Positions 40,884-48,719 of a DNA stretch of 64,000 bases are shown here, one piece after another. The notes below the pieces were generated by a model, which saw only the letters and a list, made by a program, of their open reading frames with translations, was not told the origin of the DNA and searched no databases. The stretch is from Falsiroseomonas frigidaquae. Lineage in GTDB: Bacteria > Pseudomonadota > Alphaproteobacteria > Acetobacterales > Acetobacteraceae. The stretch's first letter is position 1, and each line of letters begins with the position of its first letter. Location: contig NZ_JAAVTX010000001.1 of NCBI RefSeq assembly GCF_012163145.1, forward strand, positions 434,001 to 498,000. Reading direction: 5' to 3'. Position numbers and translations under genes: made by a program.

Positions 40884-42941
40884 ATGAGCGGCCTGATCCG
40901 CGTGCAGGACACGCGCAAGGTGCCCGAGGCGGCGCCATCGGACGAGATCGCCCTGCTGGGCACTCGGCCGGACGGGAGCGTGCGCCGAACGACGCGGGGC
41001 GAGATCAACGCTGGCGCGGCGGCGGCCGGCGCTGCTGCCGCAATTCCGCTGGCGCAGCAGGAAGGCGCTGCGGCCGGGCAAACCGCGGCCGTGCTGGCCG
41101 CGCAGCCCTTCGCGAATGCCGCGCAGATCGCCGCCGAGCTCGCGGCGATGGGCGCGATGGCGCGCGTCGGCCCAGCCGTCGGCAGCCTCCGCAACGTCGT
41201 GGTGGACGCCGGCTATCGCCCCATCATCGTCGGCGACATCCATGATGGGTTGGGCGTGCGACTGCGTGGGGAGATCGTGCCGCTGACCGATGTCGCTGAG
41301 CGGGTGCAGGTGCTGGAGGAAACGGCTGGCGCCGGGTCCGAGGCCGGTTCCCTGGCCACCATCGCAGTCGGCGCGCAGGGGCTGGTTGGCCCGGCGGTGG
41401 GCAACATCAAGACGGCAGTTCTGGATGGCGCGCTGCGCGTGCGCAGCCAGGTCGACACGCGCGCTGGGATCTCCGTACGCATGAAGGGCACGATGACGCC
41501 GTTGGAGGAGGTGGCGCGCCGCGCTGCCGATGGCGCCCAGCTGCGCGGCCCGGCGGTGGGCGACTACCTTTCGGTGGAGCTGGACAGCGGCCTTCGTATC
41601 CTGTCCGGCAAGGCGAAATCCTCCATCACGCGCAGCCGCATCGAGGGCGGCGCACTGGCCGATATCGGCAGCGAGACGCGCAGCCGCATCGTGTCAGCGG
41701 CGAATACGAGCTTCGGCTACTACTCGCTCGGCGCCAATGTGGCCGCGATCTTCCCGGCCTATGGCCAGAGCTACAACCAGGGCCAGGCGCAGGACTATCT
41801 GACCAGCCCCTACTACAACCTCACGCCAATCGCCGGCGCCTTCATGCCGGCCCCCGGTGTGCGCCCCGGCAACACGCCCTTCGACACCCTGGTGGCGCTG
41901 CGCTCCACCTTCAATCCGGAGGCGCCGGCGAACAACCTGGAGACGCCCGCCATCGAGATGGGGCGGACCATCGCCGAGGGCTGGGCGGAGGCCGAGCTGC
42001 CGGGCATCGTCGTGGTGCTCACCGCCGGCCGCAGCGGCCAGCCTGTGCAGATGCACATGCGCGGCACGGAGGAGTGGGAGGAGCTGATGCTCGGCATCCG
42101 GCGCACCGCGGATGCCGCGATTGCGGCGGGTCTGCGTCCCGTCGTTCCTGCCCTCACCCTGATCGGCCATGAGAGCAACCGCAGCGGGACCTGGGCGGCA
42201 ACGCCGCTGGAATGGGCGCGCATCCTGGGTGAATTCCAGCGCGCCGCGCAGAGCGACATCCAGCAGATCACCGGCCAGCACGAGCCCGTAGTGCTGGTGA
42301 CCACGGCCATCACGCGGGATGCGCTGCCCTGTGGCCCGGCGCTGGGCGCCGCGCTGGCGGCGCGCATGAACCCCGGCCGCATCATCTGCGCCGGTTCGTC
42401 CCACGCCGCGGTGCATGGCACCGACGCACACCCGTTGGTGCTGGGCTACCGGCAGATCGGGCGTACCGCCGGCCGCGCCATCCTCCGCGCCGTGCTGGGC
42501 TACAACTGGCGGCCTGTGGAATGCCGCAGGTGGTGGGACGTTGGTCCGCGCGAGATGCGTATCGAGGTGGAGCTGCCGCGTGGCGCCTCGCTGGTCCGCG
42601 ACGTCAGCGGCGATATCGTCAGCATGGTGGATATGGATGGCGGCCATGGCTGGCACGCCTGGGACAGGGATGGCCAGCTCACGCTGACCGCCGATGTGCT
42701 CGCGACTACGCCGAGCCATCCGGCCTTCAACTCCCCGACGATCCAGATCCTGACCGACCGCGACGTCCATTGGAGCAGCTACCGCGCCTACTACGCGGTG
42801 ACCTCGCTCGGCATCGGTGGCGGCACAGGCGGATCGCTGAGCGGGCCGCGCGGCTGCTTCCGCGCCACCGATGAGCAGTCCGTCTCGGACATGCCCACCC
42901 CCCACTATTCCTGGCTTCTTCCTGCGGAGATCCTCCGATGA
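40884..42941 (+). CDS. tail protein with SGNH/sialate-O-acetylesterase-like domain
   Basis: The 685-residue protein starts like its spike neighbour (SGLIRVQDTRKVPEAAPSDE) with an Ala-rich linker. Three repeats follow, each beginning GPAVG (near residues 95, 168 and 222; e.g. VRLRGEIVPLTDVAERV versus VRMKGTMTPLEEVARRA). From about 285 it is an SGNH-like esterase: block I AYGQSYNQG with S296, a middle IVVVLTAGRSGQPVQMHMRG, and the catalytic pair GTDAHPLVLGYRQIG (D514, H516). This suggests deacetylation of cell-surface glycans during adsorption. ATG 40884 follows GGGAG; the last 4 bases overlap the next gene. Confidence 0.82.
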   Translation: MSGLIRVQDTRKVPEAAPSDEIALLGTRPDGSVRRTTRGEINAGAAAAGAAAAIPLAQQEGAAAGQTAAVLAAQPFANAAQIAAELAAMGAMARVGPAVGSLRNVVVDAGYRPIIVGDIHDGLGVRLRGEIVPLTDVAERVQVLEETAGAGSEAGSLATIAVGAQGLVGPAVGNIKTAVLDGALRVRSQVDTRAGISVRMKGTMTPLEEVARRAADGAQLRGPAVGDYLSVELDSGLRILSGKAKSSITRSRIEGGALADIGSETRSRIVSAANTSFGYYSLGANVAAIFPAYGQSYNQGQAQDYLTSPYYNLTPIAGAFMPAPGVRPGNTPFDTLVALRSTFNPEAPANNLETPAIEMGRTIAEGWAEAELPGIVVVLTAGRSGQPVQMHMRGTEEWEELMLGIRRTADAAIAAGLRPVVPALTLIGHESNRSGTWAATPLEWARILGEFQRAAQSDIQQITGQHEPVVLVTTAITRDALPCGPALGAALAARMNPGRIICAGSSHAAVHGTDAHPLVLGYRQIGRTAGRAILRAVLGYNWRPVECRRWWDVGPREMRIEVELPRGASLVRDVSGDIVSMVDMDGGHGWHAWDRDGQLTLTADVLATTPSHPAFNSPTIQILTDRDVHWSSYRAYYAVTSLGIGGGTGGSLSGPRGCFRATDEQSVSDMPTPHYSWLLPAEILR

Positions 42942-43765
42942 CCACGCTGTACACCGTCACCGACGCGCCGTCGGACCTGACCGGTCCTGGCATCTTCACC
43001 GACGCGGAGCTGGCCTTCTTCGGCCATCAGTACGCGAACTACCGGGAGACCTCGCACTGGTGGGACTTTCGGGGGCGGCAGGAGCTGGGCGCCGGCACGC
43101 CGAGTTGGGCCTGCCGCCAGAGCGCGGGCGAGGTGAAGCTGCAGCCGATCGTCACGGGGCAGCTGCCCATCGTCAACGCGGCCGGCGGGCCCAGCGACGT
43201 GGGCTACGTCTTCGGTCGCGTCTCCGACCCGGTCGGCGGGCTGATCACGGAAAGCCCGGTCATCGCCAATGGCGCCGACTGGACCATCTGGGGCGTGGCG
43301 GAAAGCGGCACCCATGCCCAGGCCGTCGCGGCCGGGATCGCCGGCACAGGCAACGTGGGTGCTGTGGCTATCCTGATGCGGAACAGCGACCTGTTCCAGC
43401 TGCATGCCCGCAACGCGGCGGGTGTAAGCAACATCCTCGCCTCCTACGCAGACCTGCCGCTGAACACCTATGTGCGGTTCTCCGTCGCCTGGAAGCACTC
43501 CACCGGCACCGCGAAGCTGCGGCTGAATGGCGAGGTGGTCGCGACCAGCAGCGGCAACACCCTGGCGACACATACCGGCCGCGCGACGCTGCTGGCGGGC
43601 TACGACCTCACCGCTGGCTTCTATGTGGGCCAGGGCCGCGACCTGGGCGTGGCGATGTTCGGTGCGGCCAGGGTTTATGAGGAGGATGATCCGACCTGGG
43701 TCGCGCTCCGGGACGCAATGATCTTCGACTACATTCCGGCCCTGGCACCGTCGCCGCCCGCATAG
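42938..43765 (+). CDS. tail fibre protein, LamG-like
   Basis: The 275-residue protein is strand-rich with concanavalin/LamG features: DWTIWGVAESGTHAQAVAAG, FQLHARNAAGVSNILASYAD, TYVRFSVAWKHSTGTAKLRL, NGEVVATSSG and a C-terminal FGAARVYEEDDPTWVALRDA. It is coupled to the esterase gene by ATGA and is probably its accessory fibre or tip. Confidence 0.65.
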   Translation: MTTLYTVTDAPSDLTGPGIFTDAELAFFGHQYANYRETSHWWDFRGRQELGAGTPSWACRQSAGEVKLQPIVTGQLPIVNAAGGPSDVGYVFGRVSDPVGGLITESPVIANGADWTIWGVAESGTHAQAVAAGIAGTGNVGAVAILMRNSDLFQLHARNAAGVSNILASYADLPLNTYVRFSVAWKHSTGTAKLRLNGEVVATSSGNTLATHTGRATLLAGYDLTAGFYVGQGRDLGVAMFGAARVYEEDDPTWVALRDAMIFDYIPALAPSPPA

Positions 43766-43855
43766 CGGCGCATCTCGAAGCAGGCGCGACCCTGCTGATT
43801 ATCGACGGCGCCCCGGTATCACGAGGCGCGCCAGGGCGATGGAAGGATCCTCGCA

Positions 43856-44170
43856 ATGTCCCTGCTGCCTGACCCGCACCCGTCGCTGGCGGAGGCGGCA
43901 GCCTCCCTGGTCGCCGCTGCTGCTGGCCGTGCCCTTCTGCTTGGTCGCGTGACGCGCGAGAGCATCAGCCTGCAGCGGTTGCTCACTGTGCTGATCTACG
44001 AGATCCCGCTGATCGGCGGCTGCGCGGCGATCGGCGCCCTGGCCTGCGGCGCGGCGGGCCTGGACGGGTCGCCGGCGCTGGTTGTCATCGGCGTGCTCGC
44101 CAACAAGGGCCCGGCGCTGCTCGACCCGATGGTCGAGGCCTTCCTCAGCGCGCTCCGCCGCCGCCCCTAA
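43856..44170 (+). CDS. phage holin
   Basis: The 104-residue protein has an amphipathic N-terminus and two or three membrane segments (LTVLIYEIPLIGGCAAIGAL, ACGAAGLDGSPALVVIGVLA), ending in a short basic tail. It is the right size and placement for a LydA-type holin, directly before the endolysin. It would form the inner-membrane lesion that times lysis. Confidence 0.82.
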   Translation: MSLLPDPHPSLAEAAASLVAAAAGRALLLGRVTRESISLQRLLTVLIYEIPLIGGCAAIGALACGAAGLDGSPALVVIGVLANKGPALLDPMVEAFLSALRRRP

Positions 44171-44216
44171 ATCCCGCCGCCGGGTCAGGCGGCTTCCCCG
44201 CATCATGGAGACGATC

Positions 44217-44885
44217 ATGGCCCAGCCACGGCTCGAGGAATCGCGCGGCTATCGCAACCGCAACCCGGGCAACATCGACTATGTCCCGGCCAACAGATGG
44301 CAGGGCCAAATCGGCCTCGGCGATACCTGGCTCCCGGTGGAGCGGCGCCGCTTCGCCCGCTTCGAGAGCCACGAGTACGGCATCCGCGCCCTGGCCATGC
44401 TGCTGACCACCTACCAGGACCGGCACGGGCTGCGCACCGTGCGCGGCATCATCAACCGCTGGGCGCCGCCCAAGGAGAACGACACCAGCGCCTATGTGCG
44501 CGGCGTCGCCGCGGCGCTGGGCGTGGATCCCGACCAGGTCATCGACCTGCATCGCTACGAGACGATGCGCCCGATGGTCGAGGCGATCATCCGCCACGAG
44601 CTCGGCGGCCTGCCCTACGCGCCGGCCGTGATCGACGAGGGGCTGCGCCGCGCCGGCCTGGTCCGTCCCGTGGCCACGATGCTGGAGGCGGCCGCCACCG
44701 GGACCGGGCGCGGCGCCAGCTCCGTCGCCACCGCGGTGGCCGTGGCGGCGCCGGCGGCCTCGGTCATCTCTTCGCTTGGCGGGCTGCCGCAATGGACCGG
44801 CGTGGCGCTGATCGTCGCCGTCGCTGTCGTGGCCCTGTCGGTGATCCTGACGCTCCGGAAGGATCGCGGCGAGGCGCCGGCGTGA
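44217..44885 (+). CDS. endolysin with C-terminal membrane anchor
   Basis: The 222-residue protein opens with the muramidase-like domain EESRGYRNRNPGNIDYVPAN, RRFARFESHEYGIRALAMLL, GIINRWAPPKENDTSAYVRG and VIDLHRYETMRPMVEAIIRH. This is the same family as the C-terminus of the tape measure protein. The C-terminal 50 residues are Ala-rich and end in one membrane helix (GVALIVAVAVVALSVILTLR) plus a short charged tail. ATG 44217 has GGAG 6 bases upstream. A membrane-anchored muramidase fits control of lysis by membrane depolarisation (inference). Confidence 0.85.
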   Translation: MAQPRLEESRGYRNRNPGNIDYVPANRWQGQIGLGDTWLPVERRRFARFESHEYGIRALAMLLTTYQDRHGLRTVRGIINRWAPPKENDTSAYVRGVAAALGVDPDQVIDLHRYETMRPMVEAIIRHELGGLPYAPAVIDEGLRRAGLVRPVATMLEAAATGTGRGASSVATAVAVAAPAASVISSLGGLPQWTGVALIVAVAVVALSVILTLRKDRGEAPA

Positions 44886-45124
44886 TCGGGTTCCTCACGG
44901 GCCTCTGGGGGCGGATGCAGGGCTGGGCGGCGGTCGCCGCCGCCCTGCTGGTGGCGCTGGGCACGGCCAACCTGGCCGGCCGGCGCCAGGCGCGGCGCGA
45001 GGCGGCGCTCGATCAGGCGCAGGCAGCACTCAACAGGCGGGATGTACGCGATGCGGTGGACCGTGATGTGGCTCGGGATCCTGGTGCTGCTGAGCGCCTG
45101 CGCCGGGACTGGAGCCGGGATTGA
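44882..45124 (+). CDS. inner-membrane spanin (Rz-like)
   Basis: The 80-residue protein starts at GTG 44882, overlapping the endolysin stop. One N-terminal membrane helix (GWAAVAAALLVALGTANLAG) is followed by a charged coiled-coil stretch (RRQARREAALDQAQAALNRR, DVRDAVDRDVARD), the i-spanin layout. The o-spanin gene starts within it in another frame. Together they fuse inner and outer membranes in the last lysis step. Confidence 0.8.
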   Translation: MIGFLTGLWGRMQGWAAVAAALLVALGTANLAGRRQARREAALDQAQAALNRRDVRDAVDRDVARDPGAAERLRRDWSRD

Positions 45125-45239
45125 GGCCTGCGGGCCCTGGCGGCCCATCCTGGTCAGCCAAGCCGACAGCCTGACCGATGGCACCGCCCGCGCCATCCTC
45201 GCCCACAACGAGGCCGGGCGGCGGCTATGCGGCTGGTAA
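45042..45239 (+). CDS. outer-membrane spanin lipoprotein (Rz1-like)
   Basis: The 65-residue protein has a lipoprotein signal: basic N-terminus, hydrophobic VMWLGILVLLSAC with the lipobox LLSAC and the lipidated Cys. The mature part is about 45 residues with two further Cys. It begins inside the Rz-like gene in the -2/+1 frame and runs past it, the classic overlapping Rz/Rz1 design. Confidence 0.82.
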   Translation: MYAMRWTVMWLGILVLLSACAGTGAGIEACGPWRPILVSQADSLTDGTARAILAHNEAGRRLCGW

Positions 45240-45273
45240 CGACCACCTGCCACCAGGAGCCGTCGCTGGCGCC

Positions 45274-45564
45274 TCATGGCCCATCCGGACCGGTCGCCCC
45301 GAGCATCAGCGCCGTCTCCCGCAGCGCATAGGCCGGCAGCGCCGGCGACAGGATCTCGGCCGCCAGCGCCTGCGCTGCCCCCAGCGCCTTCTCTGGCGGT
45401 GCCCCGGCCGCCAGTGCCGCGTCCCGCGTGGCGATCAGCCGCGGCCAGGCCGGTGCCAGCCAGCTGGGGATCGCCGGGACATTCGGCTCCTTCATCGCCC
45501 ACTCCATCTTCCGCGCGCTCTCTGGGGCGCGGGGGTCAGGCAGTTGCAGCTGCCCGAACCGCAT
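45274..45564 (-). CDS. small hypothetical protein on opposite strand
   Basis: The 96-residue reading MRFGQLQLPDPRAPESARKM, then AMKEPNVPAIPSWLAPAWPR and LGAAQALAAEILSPALPAYA, shows strong G/C third-position preference in this frame, unlike the plus strand here. The true start is uncertain: GTG 45600, ATG 45564, ATG 45507 and ATG 45495 are all in frame, and none has a good ribosome-binding site. It lies convergent to the spanins and divergent to the Dam-type gene. I cannot name a family. Confidence 0.5.
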   Translation of the reverse strand: MRFGQLQLPDPRAPESARKMEWAMKEPNVPAIPSWLAPAWPRLIATRDAALAAGAPPEKALGAAQALAAEILSPALPAYALRETALMLGATGPDGP

Positions 45565-45639
45565 GGCCGAGGACCATGCACAGATGAACCGCCCCGCCAC
45601 CTCCGGCCGGAGGCGGCGGCAGTAGAACGAAAAGCGAAC

Positions 45640-46446
45640 ATGGAGTCGAGTCACTTCCCCGCCGCGCCGGTCGAGCCGGCAGCTGCCTACCTCGGCGGCA
45701 AGCGCAACCTGGCCCGCAAGGTCATCGCCCGCATCGCCGCCATCCCGCATGTCACCTATCTGGAGCCCTTCATCGGGATGGGCGGGATCTTCCTCCGCCG
45801 GCCTTTCCGTGCCCGGGCGGAGGTGATCAACGACATCAGCACCGACGTCGCCAACCTCTTCCGGATCCTCCAGCGCCATTACGTGCCGCTGATGGACTGC
45901 CTGCGCTGGCAGCTGACCGGCCGGGCCGAGTTCGATCGGCTGCGCGCCGCCAACCCCAGCACCCTGACCGACCTCGAGCGCGCTGCGCGCTTCCTCTACC
46001 TCCAGCGCCTGGCCTTTGGCGGGAAAGTCGAGGGCCGCAACTTCGGCGTAACGCCGACGAGCTCGGCGCGCTTCGACGTCACGAAGCTGGGCCCGGCGCT
46101 GGAGGCGATCCACGAGCGCCTGGCGGGCGTGGTCATCGAGCATCTGCCGTATGAGGAGGTGATCCGCCGCTACGACCGGCCCGGGACGCTGGTCTACCTC
46201 GACCCGCCCTACTTCGGCTGCGAAGAGGACTATGGCGAGGGGGTCTTCGGGCGCGACGATTTCCAGCGCCTGGCGGAGCTGCTCGGCGGGCTTCAGGGGC
46301 GGTTCCTGCTGTCCATCAACGACCGGCCGGAGATCCGGAAGATCTTCGCGGGGTTCGAGATGCAGGAGGTCGACCTGGCCTACACCGTCGCCCGCAACGG
46401 GAAGGCACCCAGGGCCAGGGAGCTGCTGATCAGCGACTCCCGCTGA
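45640..46446 (+). CDS. Dam-type DNA adenine methyltransferase (D12 class)
   Basis: The 268-residue enzyme has the D12-class motif order: AAAYLGGKRNLARKVIARI, motif I YLEPFIGMGGIFLRR, INDISTDVANLFRI, and the catalytic DPPY in LVYLDPPYFGCEEDYG, then LSINDRPEIRKIF. It transfers methyl groups to N6 of adenine in a short target I cannot predict. It is the last recognisable phage gene and is followed by a strong terminator. With the MT-A70 enzyme at the left it gives the phage two adenine methylases. Confidence 0.93.
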   Translation: MESSHFPAAPVEPAAAYLGGKRNLARKVIARIAAIPHVTYLEPFIGMGGIFLRRPFRARAEVINDISTDVANLFRILQRHYVPLMDCLRWQLTGRAEFDRLRAANPSTLTDLERAARFLYLQRLAFGGKVEGRNFGVTPTSSARFDVTKLGPALEAIHERLAGVVIEHLPYEEVIRRYDRPGTLVYLDPPYFGCEEDYGEGVFGRDDFQRLAELLGGLQGRFLLSINDRPEIRKIFAGFEMQEVDLAYTVARNGKAPRARELLISDSR

Positions 46447-46470
46447 TTGATCCACACCGACCAAGCTTGT

Positions 46471-46508
46471 AGCTGCCCCGTGGGTGATCCCCACGGGGCA
46501 GCTTTCTG
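46471..46508. terminator. strong hairpin terminator after the methylase gene
   Basis: AGCTGCCCCGTGGG (46471-46484) pairs perfectly with CCCACGGGGCAGCT (46490-46503) over 14 bases with a 5-base loop, followed by TTCT. It closes the prophage late transcript or stops host transcription from the right. Confidence 0.75.
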
Positions 46509-47066
46509 CGTTTCAGGGCCTGGCGGAGGGTTCAGCAGGCCCGGGCCATCAACCGGGCCATCGCAGTTTTCGATGAGCCGCGACATGAGCGGATGCGCCC
46601 CTCAGGCATCAGTTGCCGCCTGCCACCCCGTCCGCCAGCTTCAATGCGAACCTTGCTCTCCGACCGAGCGCCGCGCTGAGCGGCAGGTTTGATGGGATTT
46701 TCAGGGCAGACCCGGTGACTGGCCGGGCGCGGAGACGCGCGAAAATTGCCCTCTGGAGGCCAATTGGCTCCGGACCTGCTGACCCAATCGGCTCAATGCG
46801 GAACCCGTAAACCCGGGCAGATCGCCGGCCTTCGCGCGATCGGCGTTTACCCTGGTTCAAACCCCACTTGCCCGAACTGTGTATTTCGGGAGCGAACACT
46901 TCGGGACGGTGGCCGCAATGCCCTCCACCTCATTCCAACCTTTCCCGGATAGTCTCCGAACTGCACGGATAATTTCGATCCTTCGTCGAAGAAGAACGGC
47001 ACCCGATGTCACGTCGGACCGCGCTGTCTCGTCTTGTTCATGACGCATCCCGAAGGAGCCATGAAC
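46509..47066. other. prophage right-end region, no supported gene
   Basis: About 560 bases lie between the terminator and the NmrA-like gene. Short frames exist on both strands, for example a 96-residue minus-strand reading ending at 46609, but none has convincing composition. A GGTTCAAACCCC near 46854 looks like a T-loop but no tRNA can be folded around it. The right attachment site is expected here; it cannot be recognised because attL is outside the window. Confidence 0.5.
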
Positions 47067-47822
47067 ATGAAGATCGTTGTCATCGGAGGAACCGGCCTGA
47101 TCGGTTCGAAAACCGTCGCAAAGCTGCGCGAACGCGGCCATGAGGCAATTGCTGCCGCGCCCTCGACCGGCGTGGACACGATGACGGGCGCCGGGCTGGA
47201 CGCTGCCGTTGCGGGGGCGTCGATCGTTGTTGACCTCGCCAACTCACCCTCCTTCGAGGATGCCGCGGCAATGGAGTTCTTTCAGACCTCAGGCCGCAAC
47301 CTGCTTGCCGCCGGGAAGCAGGCGGGAGTCACCCATCACGTCGCTCTTTCGGTGGTGGGCACCGCCAAGCTGCAGGCCAGCGGCTACTTCCGCGCCAAGC
47401 AGGCGCAGGAAGAGCTGATCGAAGCCTCCGGCATTCCCTACACGATCATCCACTCGACGCAGTTTTTCGAGTTCATGGGCGCGATCGCGCGCGGGGCGAC
47501 CCAGGGCAACGAGGTCCGCCTGTCCCCGGCGCTGATCCAGCCGATCATGTCGGACGACGTGGCCGAGGCGGTGGCCGAGATCGCGCTGGCTGCCCCGGTG
47601 AACGGGCTGGTCGAGATTGCCGGTCCGGACCGCGCGCCACTGGACCGGATGGTCGCCCGCTTCCTGTCAGCCGCGCAGGACCCGCGCGTCGTCGTCACCG
47701 ATTCAAGAGCGACCTATTTCGGCGTCGTGCTCGACCAGAGCTCGCTCGTGCCGGCCGGCCAGGCCAGGCTTGCCGCAACCACCTTCGACACGTTCCTCGC
47801 CCGCGGCGAGTTGCGCAAGTGA
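47067..47822 (+). CDS. NmrA-like NAD(P)-binding oxidoreductase
   Basis: The 251-residue protein is an atypical short-chain dehydrogenase: nucleotide loop KIVVIGGTGLIGSKTVAKLR, then GASIVVDLANSPSFEDAAAM, THHVALSVVGTAKLQASGYF, AKQAQEELIEASGIPYTIIH, with YFRAKQ replacing the YxxxK motif. AAGGAG stands 8 bases before ATG 47067; an ATG at 47061 would be too close. NmrA-like members act as NAD(P)-dependent sensors or reductases. Coupled to the glutathione transferase by a GTGA overlap, it may process a reactive electrophile. Confidence 0.88.
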   Translation: MKIVVIGGTGLIGSKTVAKLRERGHEAIAAAPSTGVDTMTGAGLDAAVAGASIVVDLANSPSFEDAAAMEFFQTSGRNLLAAGKQAGVTHHVALSVVGTAKLQASGYFRAKQAQEELIEASGIPYTIIHSTQFFEFMGAIARGATQGNEVRLSPALIQPIMSDDVAEAVAEIALAAPVNGLVEIAGPDRAPLDRMVARFLSAAQDPRVVVTDSRATYFGVVLDQSSLVPAGQARLAATTFDTFLARGELRK

Positions 47823-48412
47823 GCCGGCTGAAGCTCTACTACGCGCCGGGCGCCTGCAGCCTGGCCGACCACATCGCGCTGCATGAGGCGGGCGCACCCT
47901 TCGACATCGAGCGCGTCGATATCCGCACCCACACGACCGAGCACGGGATCGACTTCAGGACGATCAGCGCCAAGGGCTACGTTCCCGCGCTGATCCTCGC
48001 CGACGGCCAGTTGCTGACCGAGAACATCGCCGTGCTCGATCATCTGGCGACGCTCTATCCGCAACTCGCGCCTGCCGGCCCGCTCGGCCGCAGCCGGCTG
48101 ATCGAGGCGCTCGCCTTCATTTCGACCGAGCTGCACCGGGCCTTCAAGCCCATGTGGCATGGCGGCTCCACGCGCGAGGTCGTGCACGCGGCGAAGACGG
48201 TGACCAGTCTGCTGGCCCGGTTGTCCGGCGGGATGAAGCGCCCGTTCCTGTTCGGCGAGCAGCCGTCCGTCGCCGATTTCTACCTGTTCGTCATGCTTCT
48301 CTGGGCCCAGCGCTTTGACGTGGAGGTTCCCGGGCCGATGGCCGAGTTGCGCAGGCGGATGCGTGAGCGGCCCGCCGTAGGTGCGGCAATGGCAGCCGAA
48401 GGCCTCGCCTGA
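47819..48412 (+). CDS. glutathione S-transferase
   Basis: The 197-residue protein has the thioredoxin-like N-terminal domain LKLYYAPGACSLADHIALHE, the cis-Pro region KGYVPALILADGQLLTENIA and the helical C-terminal domain with EQPSVADFYLFVMLLWAQRF. The APGACS motif is that of the bacterial beta class, with the active-site Cys. Start GTG 47819 overlaps the reductase stop. Confidence 0.93.
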   Translation: MSRLKLYYAPGACSLADHIALHEAGAPFDIERVDIRTHTTEHGIDFRTISAKGYVPALILADGQLLTENIAVLDHLATLYPQLAPAGPLGRSRLIEALAFISTELHRAFKPMWHGGSTREVVHAAKTVTSLLARLSGGMKRPFLFGEQPSVADFYLFVMLLWAQRFDVEVPGPMAELRRRMRERPAVGAAMAAEGLA

Positions 48413-48498
48413 CCTCGAAGCCTGGCAGGCTGCCATCTCGTCAAGCTGCGTAACTCCACGCTCTGCACGGCGCGCGAGGGCGGCGGGCAAGGCTACCG

Positions 48499-48648
48499 TT
48501 GGTGCTGGAGCGGCTGTCACCGCGCGAATGCGCGGCGTTCCTGCTCCACGGCCTCTTCGGCATGCCGATGGACGAGATCGCCGCAGCGCCCGAGCGCGAC
48601 GCCAGGCTCTCGCTCCCGAACGTTGACGCAGTGCAGCATCCCCCGTAA
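48499..48648 (+). pseudogene. remnant of an ECF sigma factor (SigJ/ECF41-like)
   Basis: One frame reads LVLERLSPRECAAFLLHGLF followed by GMPMDEIAAAPERDA before TAA 48646. This is the sigma-4 start of SigJ-like ECF factors (consensus VLERLSPAERAAFLLHDVFG). No start codon, sigma-2 region or DNA-recognition helix remains, so only about 50 codons of a decayed gene are left between the transferase and helicase genes. Confidence 0.6.
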
Positions 48649-48719
48649 AGCCCGGCCTTCCGAACCAGCGAAGCCCAAATCGGCGCAGCCTTATTCAGCG
48701 CCGGAGGCGCCGCTTGACC

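Noticed and set aside
15089-43765. gene transfer agent cluster
   Set aside because: Integrase, repressor switch, replication genes and a sheath-type contractile tail are present; GTA clusters lack these and have siphovirus-type tails.
45274-46494. 406-residue minus-strand frame across the methylase gene
   Set aside because: Only its last 96 residues, outside the methylase, look coding; the remainder is the shadow of the D12 methylase.
46840-46880. tRNA 3' end or tRNA-derived att site (GGTTCAAACCCC)
   Set aside because: No matching T-stem, acceptor stem or anticodon arm can be paired around it.
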